Shown here: positions 43,536 through 53,055 of the stretch, one piece after another | Layout of the letters: every line of letters begins with the position of its first letter | How positions within the stretch are numbered: the stretch's first letter is position 1 | Assembly: GCF_000332195.1 (NCBI RefSeq) | Contig: NZ_KB235920.1 | Coordinates: 18,346 to 82,345, forward strand | Source: Pleurocapsa sp. PCC 7319 | GTDB taxonomy: Bacteria; Cyanobacteriota; Cyanobacteriia; Cyanobacteriales; Xenococcaceae | DNA: 64,000 nt | Direction of reading: 5' to 3' | Made by a program: the position numbers and the translations under genes | The notes under the pieces: model-generated | The model's input: the letters and a program-made list of their open reading frames with translations, nothing else | What the model was told of the DNA's origin: nothing | The model's database searches: none

Positions 43536-46500
43536 ATGCACGCAGCAAAACTCAAAACCGCCAATAAAAAGTCTCCATCAACTCCGAAAAAAGATAGATC
43601 GAGTCCCGCTAAAAGTAATCCACTATTACAGCAAGTCTTGCGGATGGGCAATACTCCTAATCCCAAAGAACACGCTGCTGTTTTAAAGCGCGCCCCAGCA
43701 AATCAGCAAGCTTCTAAGCAGCAATTATTGTTACTGCTACAGCAAAAATATGGCAATAATTATGTGAATCAGGTGATGCAGTTAACACAGCCTAATGGTG
43801 GAGAAACAAAAGCATCGCCAACTCAGAAGCCTGTAGTTCAGGCAAAGTTAACGGTTAATCCAGCAGGGGATAAATACGAACAAGAGGCGGATCGGGTAGC
43901 GGATAATGTAGTGCAGCGTATGAATGAACCTGCTACTGGGGATGATCGGGACAAAATTCAGCATCAGGAAATGTCTCCGCAGAAGAATAAGGAGGAAGAG
44001 AAAACTGCCCAAACTAAACCAGAGATTACCTCTCTTCAACGTCAGGCAATGAACTCTGATATGGAGCAGGAGGAGGATAAAACTGCTCAGACTAAATCCG
44101 AACAACAGGAGGAGTCAAAAGAAGAGGAAGAGAAAACTGCTCAAACCAAGCCAGAAATTAGTTCCCTTCAACGTCAGGAAATGAACTCTGACATGGAGCA
44201 AGAGGAGGATAAAACTGCTCAGACTAAATCCGAACCTCAAGAGGAGTCACAAGAAGAGGAAGAGCAAACTGCTCAAACCAAGCCAGAAATTACTTCTCTT
44301 CAACGTCAAGAAGTGAACTCTGACATGGAGCAAGAGGAGGATAAAACTGCTCAGACTAAATCCGAACCTCAAGAGGAGTCACAAGAAGAGGAAGAGCAAA
44401 CTGCCCAAACCAAGCCAGAAATTACTTCTCTTCAACGTCAGGAAATGAACTCTGACATGGAGCAAGAGGAGGATAAAACTGCTCAGACTAAATCCGAACC
44501 TCAAGAGGAGTCACAAGAAGAGGAAGAGAAAACTGCTCAAACTAAACCTGAAATTACCTCTCTTCAACGTCAGGAAATGAACTCTGACATGGAGCAAGAG
44601 GAGGATAAAACTGCTCAGACTAAACCCGAACCTCAGGAGACAACTTCTGAGGATAAAGAGGAGAGAACTGTTCAAACTAAACCTCAGTCCAATGCTAAAA
44701 AACAGCAATTAATGGCTCAGGAAAAACAGTCACAAGCTAAAAATCAGGACGAACAAGAAAATAAACTCCTCGTCCAAATGAAGTCGGCAACAAAATCTCG
44801 GAGTAAAAAGGTTGCTCCAGCAGATTTAGAATCCTCGGTACAGAAAGAAAAAGGAAGAGGACAACCTATTAGCGATAAGGTTCGCGGAAAGTTAGAGCAA
44901 GGATTTGGTGCTGACTTTAGTGATGTCAGAATACACACAGACACTCAATCCGATCGCCTCAATCAATCTATTCAAGCTCGTGCTTTTACCACAGAACAGG
45001 ATATTTTCTTCCGCCAGGGAGCTTACGATCCTAGCAGCAAACAAGGACAACAATTACTCGCTCATGAATTAACTCATGTTGTCCAGCAAAGTGGTGGTGC
45101 AGTTCAGGCAAAATCAGATGTCAACCAGGCAGCAGACAATCAAATACAAACAAAAATATCTTCTGCTCCATCTTCTGTATCTCAACCAAAAATTCAGCGT
45201 AAGGAAAACCCAGATGAAAAAACCGATCTAGAGCAGCAACCAGAACCCAGCCAACCAGAGCAAAAAGCTGACGCAGGTACAGCAGAACAGCCTCAACCGC
45301 CAGCAGATAGTAACCCTGAAGCCAACCAGCCTCCAGCCGATAGCGGTACGCCCAATCAACCACCAGCAGCATCAGACGAATCGGGTTCTAATCCCCAAGC
45401 AACATCTGAAACTAGAGATAGTAAAGATAGTAAGGATGAAAAAGCTCCCACTTCTTCAGAAGACGATCCGGCATTCCAAGAAGTTGTTAATGCCACTCAA
45501 GAATTAGCCACCCAACAGCAAGAACACCCACCAGGAACAGAAAAAGCAGATGAAGCCCAAGCAGCAGCAGAACCTCCTACTAATGAAGTAGAAAGTAAGG
45601 CTCAAGCTAACCAAGTTGAGGAGATGCAACAGGCTGAAACCCCTGAATTTGATGCGGGTGCTTTAAAAGAAAAACTGATGGAGCGTATTGCTGATATAAC
45701 TCCCAAAACCTTGGAAGAAGCTGAAGATTTTAAGAATAATAACCAATTGGATTCGGTTAAGGGTGAGTTAAACGATAACGTCAAACAGGAAAAAGATGCT
45801 TCTCAAGGTCAGTTGGAAGAGAAGACCGAGGAAACCCCTGACACTAGCGGAATCGAGCCAAAACCAGTAGAAGCACTACCACAACAAGACTCAGAAAAAG
45901 CTCCTAAAGATACCAATGCTCAAAAGGCTGCACCTAAGCCCAAGGGAGAAAGTGAAGTAGAAGCTCCCCTCCAAGAAGATAGTCAAAAACTTGACCAGCA
46001 ATTAGCTGAAAATAATGTTACCGAGGAGCAATTACAGAAATCCAACGAACCAGAATTCCAAGCAGCACTCGACTCCAAGCAAGAAGCCCAAACCCACGCA
46101 GAACAAGCACCTCCTAAATATCGCCGTTCCGAGCAAGACCTAATCGCAAAGGCGGAAGCAACGGCTGTAGCTACAGCGAAAGAAAAGAGTCAGGGAATGC
46201 AAGATGTGCGTACCCAACAGTTCGATGGAGTGAGACAACAACAGGAAGGAACTAAGGGTAAGGACGAGGAAGCACGGGCTAAAATTGCGAATGACATTAA
46301 TCAAATTTACGAAGATACCAAAACCGAAGTTGAGACTATCCTCAGTGATTTAGATACCAAAGTCATACAAGCATTTGATGAGGGAGCGAATGAGGCTAAA
46401 AAAGCCTTTGAGGATTATGTTGGCGATCGCATGGAAAAATATAAGGAGGAGCGATATGGGGAATGGTGGGAGTTCTGGAATTGGGACGAACGAATTGGAG

Positions 46501-49500
46501 ACGCGGTATTTGGATTGCCAGATGAAGTAAATGTCTTTTATGAAGAAGGTCGGGATCTTTTCATCGATCGCATGGATGGAGTTATCGATAATGTAGTTCA
46601 GATTATGAGCGAAGGGCTGACAGCAGCCAAGACAGAAATTAATAATGGTAAAAAAGAAGTCCAGAACTATGTTGACCAACTACCCGATGACTTAAAAGCT
46701 GTGGGTCAGGAAGCAGCAACAGAGGTAGAAGGCAAATTCGACGAGTTAGAGCAAAGCGTTAATAATAAACAAGATGAGCTAATTAATACATTAGCGAATA
46801 AGTATCAGGAAAATCTCGATGCTGTTGATGCTCGCATCGAAGAAATGAAGGAGGCTAATAAGGGTCTGCTTCAAAAAGCGATCGAGTTCATTATAGATGT
46901 AGTTGGACAAATTCTCGAAATGTTTCAACTGCTGATGCAAGTTTTAGCGCGAGTCGCTCATGTGGTTGGACAAATTCTCCTAGACCCGATTGGTTTCTTG
47001 GGCAATTTAATTGAAGGTCTTACACAAGGATTTGCAAACTTTATCACGAATATACAGAAACATCTCCAGCAGGGACTAATTAGCTGGCTGACTGGTACTA
47101 TGGCAAGCGCGGGTATCGAAATGCCAGAAACCTTCGATCTACCAGGTATCTTTAGCTTGGTGGTACAGCTTTTAGGTTTCACCCCCGAAACAATTGAAGA
47201 ACGGGTAATGGAACGAGCAGAAGGGGGAGAGCAGGATCGATCTAGTCCATCTCCACAAAAATCTGGACAGACAAAGGGAAGCAATAAATCGGGAAGCCAA
47301 AACAAAACCGAACAAACCCAAAAAACTGGCAACGCAGAACAGGATAAGACTGCCAATGCTCCCTCCTCCGAGCAATCCACGGCGGATAACCGCAGCATGG
47401 AAAATAATAACCAGGCAGACGCAGGTATAGATGTACTCAACATCTTATCTACTCAAGGAATAATTGGGTTGTGGGAGGTAGTTCAAGATAAAGTTGGCGA
47501 CATCAAAGCAATGGTATTCGACCAAATCCAGGATTTCTTAATCGAAACGGTTATTAAAGCGGGAATAGAGTGGATTATCAGCATATTTGTCCCAGGAGCA
47601 GGATTCATTAAGGCTTGTAAGGCAATTTTCCAAATTATCAAGTTCTTTATCGAGCGTGCTAAAGAGATTATCGATTTAATTAACGCGGTTCTCGATTCGG
47701 TTGAAGCGATTGTTAAGGGGGCAATTGGTGAAGCAGCGAAGAAAGTTGAAGAGGCTTTAGCAAAATCCATACCATTGGTGATTGAACTTTTGGCTAATCT
47801 CTTGGGCTTGGGCGGTCTTGCCGATAAGGTGCAAGAAATTATTGAGAAGGTGCGCGCAACAATTGAAAAAGCTATTGATTGGGTAATTGAACAGGGTGCT
47901 AAAGCTGCGAGAAAAGTTGGTAATAAGGTTAAGGATAGTAAGTTCGGTCAAAAACGGGACGGTGCTGTAGAGTCGCCGAAGCATAAGGGGGATGTTACAA
48001 GCCGTGGGGCTGGTGATAAGAAAGATACTAGCAGGAATAAGTATGACGAGAAGAGACGAACAGAGAAGGATAAGTTTGGTAAGGATAGGCACAAAGGCAA
48101 AGATAAGCCTGATGAGAGGACTAGGAGTGAACAACGTAAGGACAACAAGGATAAGGAAACTAAAGACGGCAAATCTGATAAGCGAACCATGCAGGAGAAG
48201 CAAAATGACCTTCGTAAAGCTGTAGCCGAAGCCGAGCAGGTTATGAAGAAACCAGAAGCAACACCTGAGATTGTTAAAGCAAAACTGCCAAATATTAAAT
48301 CTAAGTATCGACTCAAATCAGCGAAACTATTAAAGGATAAGAACAAAGGCTACTATGTACAAGTTGAAATTAATCCTGTAGGGGAGACGATAAAAACTTG
48401 GTTTAGGCTTGATGAACGTCAAAAATTTAATAGAGAAAAATTTCAATTAAGAAATTGGACACCTTCTACTGGAAATGGGAAATTTGATGCAGATTACAAT
48501 CCCAAAACCGGGAAGTTGAAAATTACAATAAAAGTTCATTTTAATTTTAAGGATAGCGATGCTTATACCAAAGTAGCAATTAATCCCCAAGAAACGAAGT
48601 GGACAAAAAAAGGCAAACAGGAGTGGGGTAAGAGCTTTGAAGAAGCAGTTCTATCAAAGTGGAGCAAAATCAATCACATTACTTGTAACAAACCAGGCTT
48701 TGATGACATTGTTGTAAAGCCCAAGTTTAATATTAAGCAAGTAAAAGAAAGTAAGGCTGACTGGAAAATCGATGTAACAAAAGCCTTTATGGAGAAAGGA
48801 AAAAACCCTCGTATGCGTGCAGGAGGAGCTTCAGGTGTAGAAGCATCTAAGATAACGGGTATGTTTCAAGAATTTGACACTCAAGATAAGATTAAAAACC
48901 CTCATCTTGTTGAGCAGGAATACACGACAAATATTATTCCAGCTTATGAGCGTGATAGAGAACGACTAAGTAAGCGGTTGTCTAATCTTGATAATTTTAA
49001 GTTTAAGACAGGGAAAAATGAACTTTTTAAAGAATCAGAATCTCGATTAATTATAACCGCTAAAAGTCTTTCTGAACTCCGCAAAGACAGTTACCTTGCC
49101 GACTTGCACCCTTTAATTGTTGAATTTGCTCAATCAGATTCGCCTGTTAAAGAACGCTTTGATACTATCAAAAATACACTTAAAAATAATGGTGTCAATA
49201 ATGATATTAAATATATAAAAACTTCAACTTCTATATCTCCTGACGAGGCAAAAATTAAGCCTAAAGATGATCCAGATACTATCAAGCAAGATTACAAAAA
49301 GAATTGGAGCCGTAATACCGCAGCCCATGAGTTTGGTCATATGATTGGTCTGCTGGATGAATACTTTCCTGCTGTAGCACCTAGCTTGATAGAAAACATG
49401 AAAAAAGAAGGAGTTATCGAATCCTCAGAAGGTAATGTATCTGAACATGCTAAACAGAGGGAACACAATCAGAAAGATAAGCAAGCAGCTTATACTAAGT

Positions 49501-49682
49501 TACTTGATGAAACTGGATTAAGAACACCTACTTGGGCACGTCCTAGTGCTAACAAAGATGAGAAAAGTACTAGTTTAATGAGCGGTGGCTTTGAGCTATT
49601 GAAACAACATTCTGTGACTATTTGGGAAGCTTTGACGGAAATGACTAAAAAATATGTTAACAAAGAAAACTGGAAACTTTAG
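43536..49682 (+). CDS. Giant DUF4157 injection-system cargo candidate with metzincin-like C-terminus
   Basis: A 2048-residue protein. Residues 155-375 hold 44-residue tandem repeats rich in Glu, Gln and Lys. Residues about 445-520 are a DUF4157 domain (VRGKLEQGFGADFSDVRIHT; HELTH at 510-514), the mark of cargo for extracellular CIS. Residues 860-1070 are coiled coil; two long amphipathic segments lie around 1110-1180 and 1325-1440. The end has HEFGHMIGLLDEYF (His1931, His1935, Asp1941) followed by SLMSGG, which fits the metzincin zinc site and Met-turn. It is likely the loaded toxin or effector. Both HExxH motifs are intact; no signal peptide is seen. Confidence 0.88.
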   Translation: MHAAKLKTANKKSPSTPKKDRSSPAKSNPLLQQVLRMGNTPNPKEHAAVLKRAPANQQASKQQLLLLLQQKYGNNYVNQVMQLTQPNGGETKASPTQKPVVQAKLTVNPAGDKYEQEADRVADNVVQRMNEPATGDDRDKIQHQEMSPQKNKEEEKTAQTKPEITSLQRQAMNSDMEQEEDKTAQTKSEQQEESKEEEEKTAQTKPEISSLQRQEMNSDMEQEEDKTAQTKSEPQEESQEEEEQTAQTKPEITSLQRQEVNSDMEQEEDKTAQTKSEPQEESQEEEEQTAQTKPEITSLQRQEMNSDMEQEEDKTAQTKSEPQEESQEEEEKTAQTKPEITSLQRQEMNSDMEQEEDKTAQTKPEPQETTSEDKEERTVQTKPQSNAKKQQLMAQEKQSQAKNQDEQENKLLVQMKSATKSRSKKVAPADLESSVQKEKGRGQPISDKVRGKLEQGFGADFSDVRIHTDTQSDRLNQSIQARAFTTEQDIFFRQGAYDPSSKQGQQLLAHELTHVVQQSGGAVQAKSDVNQAADNQIQTKISSAPSSVSQPKIQRKENPDEKTDLEQQPEPSQPEQKADAGTAEQPQPPADSNPEANQPPADSGTPNQPPAASDESGSNPQATSETRDSKDSKDEKAPTSSEDDPAFQEVVNATQELATQQQEHPPGTEKADEAQAAAEPPTNEVESKAQANQVEEMQQAETPEFDAGALKEKLMERIADITPKTLEEAEDFKNNNQLDSVKGELNDNVKQEKDASQGQLEEKTEETPDTSGIEPKPVEALPQQDSEKAPKDTNAQKAAPKPKGESEVEAPLQEDSQKLDQQLAENNVTEEQLQKSNEPEFQAALDSKQEAQTHAEQAPPKYRRSEQDLIAKAEATAVATAKEKSQGMQDVRTQQFDGVRQQQEGTKGKDEEARAKIANDINQIYEDTKTEVETILSDLDTKVIQAFDEGANEAKKAFEDYVGDRMEKYKEERYGEWWEFWNWDERIGDAVFGLPDEVNVFYEEGRDLFIDRMDGVIDNVVQIMSEGLTAAKTEINNGKKEVQNYVDQLPDDLKAVGQEAATEVEGKFDELEQSVNNKQDELINTLANKYQENLDAVDARIEEMKEANKGLLQKAIEFIIDVVGQILEMFQLLMQVLARVAHVVGQILLDPIGFLGNLIEGLTQGFANFITNIQKHLQQGLISWLTGTMASAGIEMPETFDLPGIFSLVVQLLGFTPETIEERVMERAEGGEQDRSSPSPQKSGQTKGSNKSGSQNKTEQTQKTGNAEQDKTANAPSSEQSTADNRSMENNNQADAGIDVLNILSTQGIIGLWEVVQDKVGDIKAMVFDQIQDFLIETVIKAGIEWIISIFVPGAGFIKACKAIFQIIKFFIERAKEIIDLINAVLDSVEAIVKGAIGEAAKKVEEALAKSIPLVIELLANLLGLGGLADKVQEIIEKVRATIEKAIDWVIEQGAKAARKVGNKVKDSKFGQKRDGAVESPKHKGDVTSRGAGDKKDTSRNKYDEKRRTEKDKFGKDRHKGKDKPDERTRSEQRKDNKDKETKDGKSDKRTMQEKQNDLRKAVAEAEQVMKKPEATPEIVKAKLPNIKSKYRLKSAKLLKDKNKGYYVQVEINPVGETIKTWFRLDERQKFNREKFQLRNWTPSTGNGKFDADYNPKTGKLKITIKVHFNFKDSDAYTKVAINPQETKWTKKGKQEWGKSFEEAVLSKWSKINHITCNKPGFDDIVVKPKFNIKQVKESKADWKIDVTKAFMEKGKNPRMRAGGASGVEASKITGMFQEFDTQDKIKNPHLVEQEYTTNIIPAYERDRERLSKRLSNLDNFKFKTGKNELFKESESRLIITAKSLSELRKDSYLADLHPLIVEFAQSDSPVKERFDTIKNTLKNNGVNNDIKYIKTSTSISPDEAKIKPKDDPDTIKQDYKKNWSRNTAAHEFGHMIGLLDEYFPAVAPSLIENMKKEGVIESSEGNVSEHAKQREHNQKDKQAAYTKLLDETGLRTPTWARPSANKDEKSTSLMSGGFELLKQHSVTIWEALTEMTKKYVNKENWKL
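43998..44657 (+). repeat. 132-bp in-frame tandem repeat, five copies
   Basis: Five copies of 132 bp (44 residues; TAQTKPEITSLQRQEMNSDM then EQEEDKTAQTKSEPQEESQE) begin at 43998, 44130, 44262, 44394 and 44526. Copies differ by a few bases only, so the array is young or kept even by recombination. A sixth, diverged partial copy follows. Confidence 0.92.
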
Positions 49683-49726
49683 TAAAGATCATTTGACGAT
49701 AAATTCCATTTAAGTAGGAAAATTAT

Positions 49727-50857
49727 ATGACAGCACAAACTAAAAGTCATCTCTTAAAGGGCGAACTAATACTAAATGACTCATTTAAATCTCCCCTCAC
49801 TATTCACGAATTGGTCTTATGTTTAACCAAAAAAGACGACACAATCGTCGAATGTCGCCTTACCTTCCAAGTAGATCCCAAACTCTACAAACGCATCGAT
49901 AAAGAAGCCTTATTCAATCTCAAACCAGAAGCCCGCAACTCTTCCGCTCAAAAATTCCTCCCCCAACCCGACATCAAAATCGAAACCACTCTCAAACCCG
50001 ACTTACTCCCCCAACTGCAAGAACACGCCACCAATAATGATGAAGCAACAACCTACCTCCTCAACTTAAACCAACAACAACCCGAACACCTCTTACTATC
50101 TACAGAAAGTTGGCTGGCTTTATCAGTTACCCAACAACAAGACTCAGGGGAAATCGGCTATCGTACCCTTTGGTCTTATGTTAGCCCTACGGCGATCGCC
50201 CAAGCCTCCACTTCCACCGAAGAAATCTCCCAAGCAATAGTTAACTTCTTTACCGACTGGGCAGAAATTAACCTATCTGCCAGAACCCAAAAAGCTGCTG
50301 ACCAAATGCTTGAGGGCATCAATAATCTTGTCACCCAAATAGCCGATATCGATATGAATGCGATCGCTCAAGAAATAGAAACCCGTTCTAAATCCATCCC
50401 CCAGGAAGGACAAATCTATCGGGAAATGGTCGATTTCTTCCAACAAGAAAATTGGTTTTTCGTCCCCATCCCACAAGAACCTGTTGTACAAATGGCATTC
50501 CAAGGCGATAGCGGTAAATGGACTTGCTACGCTAGAGCCAGAGACAAACAGCAACAATTTATCTTTTACTCCCTTTGCCCTGTCAACGCTCCAGAGAATA
50601 AACGACAGGCGATCGCAGAATTTGTTGCTAGAGCTAACTACGGCATAATTTTGGGTAATTTTGAACTCGACTTTACCGACGGAGAAATTCGTTATAAAAC
50701 CAGTATTGATGTTGGGAGTGACAAACTTACTCACGAACTAATTAAACAAGTAGTTTACACCAACGTGATGACGATGGACAAATACCAACTGGGAATTATG
50801 TCTGTAATTTATAGTGATGTGTCCCCAGAAGATGCCATAAAACAAGTTGAAGGATAA
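49727..50857 (+). CDS. YbjN-like domain protein after the cargo gene
   Basis: A 376-residue protein. Residues 1-200 are of unknown type (ILNDSFKSPLTIHELVLCLT, WLALSVTQQQDSGEIGYRTL). Residues 230-375 look like a YbjN-type, type III chaperone-like fold (FFQQENWFFVPIPQEPVVQM, YARARDKQQQFIFYSLCPVN, LGNFELDFTDGEIRYKTSID, KQVVYTNVMTMDKYQLGIMS). Such folds are used by secretion chaperones, and it directly follows the cargo gene, so a cargo chaperone role is plausible. A 70-residue copy of its end lies at 52146-52403. The domain call is by eye. Confidence 0.6.
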   Translation: MTAQTKSHLLKGELILNDSFKSPLTIHELVLCLTKKDDTIVECRLTFQVDPKLYKRIDKEALFNLKPEARNSSAQKFLPQPDIKIETTLKPDLLPQLQEHATNNDEATTYLLNLNQQQPEHLLLSTESWLALSVTQQQDSGEIGYRTLWSYVSPTAIAQASTSTEEISQAIVNFFTDWAEINLSARTQKAADQMLEGINNLVTQIADIDMNAIAQEIETRSKSIPQEGQIYREMVDFFQQENWFFVPIPQEPVVQMAFQGDSGKWTCYARARDKQQQFIFYSLCPVNAPENKRQAIAEFVARANYGIILGNFELDFTDGEIRYKTSIDVGSDKLTHELIKQVVYTNVMTMDKYQLGIMSVIYSDVSPEDAIKQVEG

Positions 50858-50877
50858 AAAAAGTATGAGGCAAGGCA

Positions 50878-51171
50878 ATGACTAGAACTAGAAATTATAA
50901 AGACGATTTACTAAAAGCTTTGAGCGATCCAATTGAAGCAAGAGAATATCTCAATGCAGCTTTAAAAGACGAAAACCTAGAAGTTTTTTTACTAGCACTG
51001 CGAGACGTGATTGAAGCTAACAGCACCATGAGCGAACTAGCACGAGCTACTAATCGCAATCGCGAGAGTTTATACAAAACCCTTTCCGACAAAGGCAATC
51101 CTCAACTAAATAGCGTTCGTAGTATTCTCAGTAACTTGGGATTTAAATTGGCAGTGGAAGCAAATAATTAA
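50878..51171 (+). CDS. Addiction-module antitoxin, HigA-like, without toxin gene
   Basis: A 97-residue DNA-binding protein of the HI1420 type antidote: RNYKDDLLKALSDPIEAREY, LNAALKDENLEVFLLALRDV, the helix-turn-helix TMSELARATNRNRESLYKTL and GNPQLNSVRSILSNLGFKLA. Its usual partner, a RelE/HI1419-like toxin gene just upstream, is absent; the space is taken by the YbjN-like gene. It is thus an orphan antitoxin or a simple regulator. It begins 20 bp after the preceding stop. Confidence 0.85.
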   Translation: MTRTRNYKDDLLKALSDPIEAREYLNAALKDENLEVFLLALRDVIEANSTMSELARATNRNRESLYKTLSDKGNPQLNSVRSILSNLGFKLAVEANN

Positions 51172-51200
51172 TGGAGATCGCACGCGTAAATTAAAAGATT

Positions 51201-51377
51201 ATGAACAAACATCTTATTCGTAATGATAACGACAAGCGAGAAAATCAATTTGGGTATTTCCCACCCGATACACAAGCCGATATTCTAAATCGATTCTCTG
51301 CGACTAGATATCGACCTCCAGATACTTTAAGTAAGATTGTAGAAAGAACAATGCTACCCCTAATCGATTCGACTTGA
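51201..51377 (+). CDS. 58-residue small protein of unknown function
   Basis: An ATG at 51201 opens a frame that begins MNKHLIRNDNDKRENQFGYF and contains PPDTQADILNRFSATRYRPP and KIVERTMLPLIDST. The residue pattern is coding-like. No strong ribosome site is near (GGAG lies 26 bp upstream). It lies between the orphan antitoxin and the DUF433 gene. I do not recognise a family. Confidence 0.4.
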   Translation: MNKHLIRNDNDKRENQFGYFPPDTQADILNRFSATRYRPPDTLSKIVERTMLPLIDST

Positions 51378-51456
51378 TAAAGATAAGTAAATCAAAAATG
51401 ACGTTAATATAGTGTAACGCATCAAATCAACTGAATATATCTAATAGGCAAAGATC

Positions 51457-51777
51457 GTGAACTCAGCAACAACTACTGAATATAAACATATTCTACTTGA
51501 CGATCGCCAAGTTCCGTTCATCAAAGGAACATCTATGAAAGTCGTGGAATTAGTTACTTCTGTCCAAGCTTATGGTTGGAGTCCAGAAGAATTACATTTT
51601 CAGTATCCTCATCTGAGTATGAGCCAAATTTATTCAGCTTTAGCTTATTACTGGGAATATAAAGAGGAAATTGATGCAGATGTGAAACGACGCTTCGAGT
51701 ATAGCGAAAAATTACGCCAAGATGCTGGAGAATCAACTTTAGCCAAAAGACTGCGTCAAGAAGGACTCATCAAATGA
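51457..51777 (+). CDS. DUF433 antitoxin
   Basis: A 106-residue protein of the DUF433 family: HILLDDRQVPFIKGTSMKVV, LVTSVQAYGWSPEELHFQYP and HLSMSQIYSALAYYWEYKEE form the winged-helix-like DNA-binding unit. The start is GTG at 51457 behind AGGCA. The stop is 1 bp before the next gene. It pairs with the DUF5615 gene as a VapBC-like module. Confidence 0.88.
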   Translation: MNSATTTEYKHILLDDRQVPFIKGTSMKVVELVTSVQAYGWSPEELHFQYPHLSMSQIYSALAYYWEYKEEIDADVKRRFEYSEKLRQDAGESTLAKRLRQEGLIK

Positions 51778-51778
51778 A

Positions 51779-52126
51779 ATGAGTATTGCTTTTTACCTGG
51801 ATGAGAACGTTCACCGAGGGATTACAAATGGATTGCGAATTCGGAATGTGGATGTCCTGACAGTACAAGAAGATGGACGTACTAGCTTTCCAGATCCGAT
51901 TATACTTGACCGAGCGACAGAACTTGATCGGGTGTTATTTTCTCAAGATGATGATTTTCTAGTAGAAGCAACCCGTCGTCAACAAGAAAAAATAAACTTT
52001 TCTGGTGTTGTTTCTGCCCATAAACTAAGAATTTCCGTTGGTGATTGTATTTGCGATCTAGAAATTCTTGCCAAAGCTGCCTATCCTGAAGAATTAACAA
52101 ATCAGATTCAATACTTACCTTTGTAG
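51779..52126 (+). CDS. DUF5615 PIN-like toxin
   Basis: A 115-residue PIN-like protein: FYLDENVHRGITNGLRIRNV with Asp and Glu near the start, LTVQEDGRTSFPDPIILDRA and VLFSQDDDFLVEA with acidic residues for metal. The pattern matches Mut7-C/DUF5615 RNases. It sits directly behind its DUF433 partner. A ribonuclease toxin is inferred from the family. Confidence 0.87.
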   Translation: MSIAFYLDENVHRGITNGLRIRNVDVLTVQEDGRTSFPDPIILDRATELDRVLFSQDDDFLVEATRRQQEKINFSGVVSAHKLRISVGDCICDLEILAKAAYPEELTNQIQYLPL

Positions 52127-52145
52127 TGCGATCTTCAAAGACTAA

Positions 52146-52403
52146 CTACATCAGGAACTCTCAGAATTCATCACCAGAGCTAACTACGGCATAATTTTGG
52201 GCAACTTTGAACTCGACTTCAGCGATGGGGAAATTCGTTATAAAACCAGCATTGATGTGGGAAATGACAAACTCACCCACGAACTAATTAAACAAGTAGT
52301 TTATACCAACGTGATGACGATGGATAAATACCATCCAGCAATTATATCTGTCATCTACAGTGAAGTGTCCCCAGAAGATGCCATTAAAGAAGTTGAAAGT
52401 TGA
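52146..52403 (+). pseudogene. Duplicated C-terminal fragment of the YbjN-like gene
   Basis: From a stop at 52143 the frame runs LHQELSEFITRANYGIILGN, FELDFSDGEIRYKTSIDVGN, KQVVYTNVMTMDKYHPAIIS and SVIYSEVSPEDAIKEVES. This nearly repeats residues 305-375 of the 49727 gene (DNA 50600-50857) with few changes. It lacks the first 300 residues. So the toxin-antitoxin segment 50858-52140 lies between a gene and a copy of its own end. Confidence 0.85.
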
Positions 52404-52439
52404 GGAAATTCTAAACAAACAATGAATTGAAAAAAAATC

Positions 52440-52979
52440 ATGACTAACGAGCAACAATCAAGCAATTTTTGGATTACATTACCAGGTATCCTCACAGGAA
52501 TTGCTGCTGTAATTGCAGCTATATTAGGTACAGGAGGGGTCGTAAAGTTTTTGCAGCCTGAAGAAACTTCTAATTCTAAATCGATAGACACTACAACTAT
52601 TACAGTTCCTGCCGATTCTAGGGAAGGTATATCTTACACTAATCAAAAAAATGAAAGGGTGATTGTAGAATTCAAAGCCAACGGTAGATGGATAGCAATT
52701 CCTGAAGAGAATACTGCTACTAATATTCCTACATCTGCTAAAGGGGAGCTTTCAGCAGACGGCGATCAAAACTTTAATAAGAACCCAAATGCGCCTTGTC
52801 CTGGTGCTGCTTTGGGGGCATTAGTGATTCTGAACAAAGAAGGATGTTTATCAGCGAGTGGAAAGAAAGGAGATTTTCACCTAGAGCAAGGAGAAACTGT
52901 CCGCTTTTTGATGAACGATGTTAAAACACTTTATCAAGATAACAAGGGTTCTATCGCTATTGAATTATTCTCGAAATAA
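52440..52979 (+). CDS. Membrane-anchored PA-IL-lectin-like protein
   Basis: A 179-residue protein. A single hydrophobic helix (about 10-37, ITLPGILTGIAAVIAAILG) is followed by a beta-rich domain: TTITVPADSREGISYTNQKN, VIVEFKANGRWIAIPEENTA, GAALGALVILNKEGCLSASG and ETVRFLMNDVKTLYQDNKGS. This order resembles the LecA/PA-IL jelly-roll (P-G-x-x-L-G-A-L, then x-N-D). It could bind sugar or serve as a membrane anchor near the CIS. The lectin call is tentative; calcium-site residues are partly changed. Confidence 0.5.
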   Translation: MTNEQQSSNFWITLPGILTGIAAVIAAILGTGGVVKFLQPEETSNSKSIDTTTITVPADSREGISYTNQKNERVIVEFKANGRWIAIPEENTATNIPTSAKGELSADGDQNFNKNPNAPCPGAALGALVILNKEGCLSASGKKGDFHLEQGETVRFLMNDVKTLYQDNKGSIAIELFSK

Positions 52980-53055
52980 TGCAAGCAAAGAAAATCTATT
53001 TATTATCTTGCTAATTTCTGAAAAAAAGCGATCGCCTTTCTAGAGCGTATAAATA

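Noticed and set aside
46958..47443. 161-residue minus-strand frame inside the cargo gene
   Set aside because: It is antisense to a continuous 2048-codon gene; its composition reflects the sense strand's codons.
47948..48346. 132- and 148-residue minus-strand frames inside the cargo gene
   Set aside because: They are antisense shadows of the Lys/Asp-rich part of the cargo protein, with no ribosome site.
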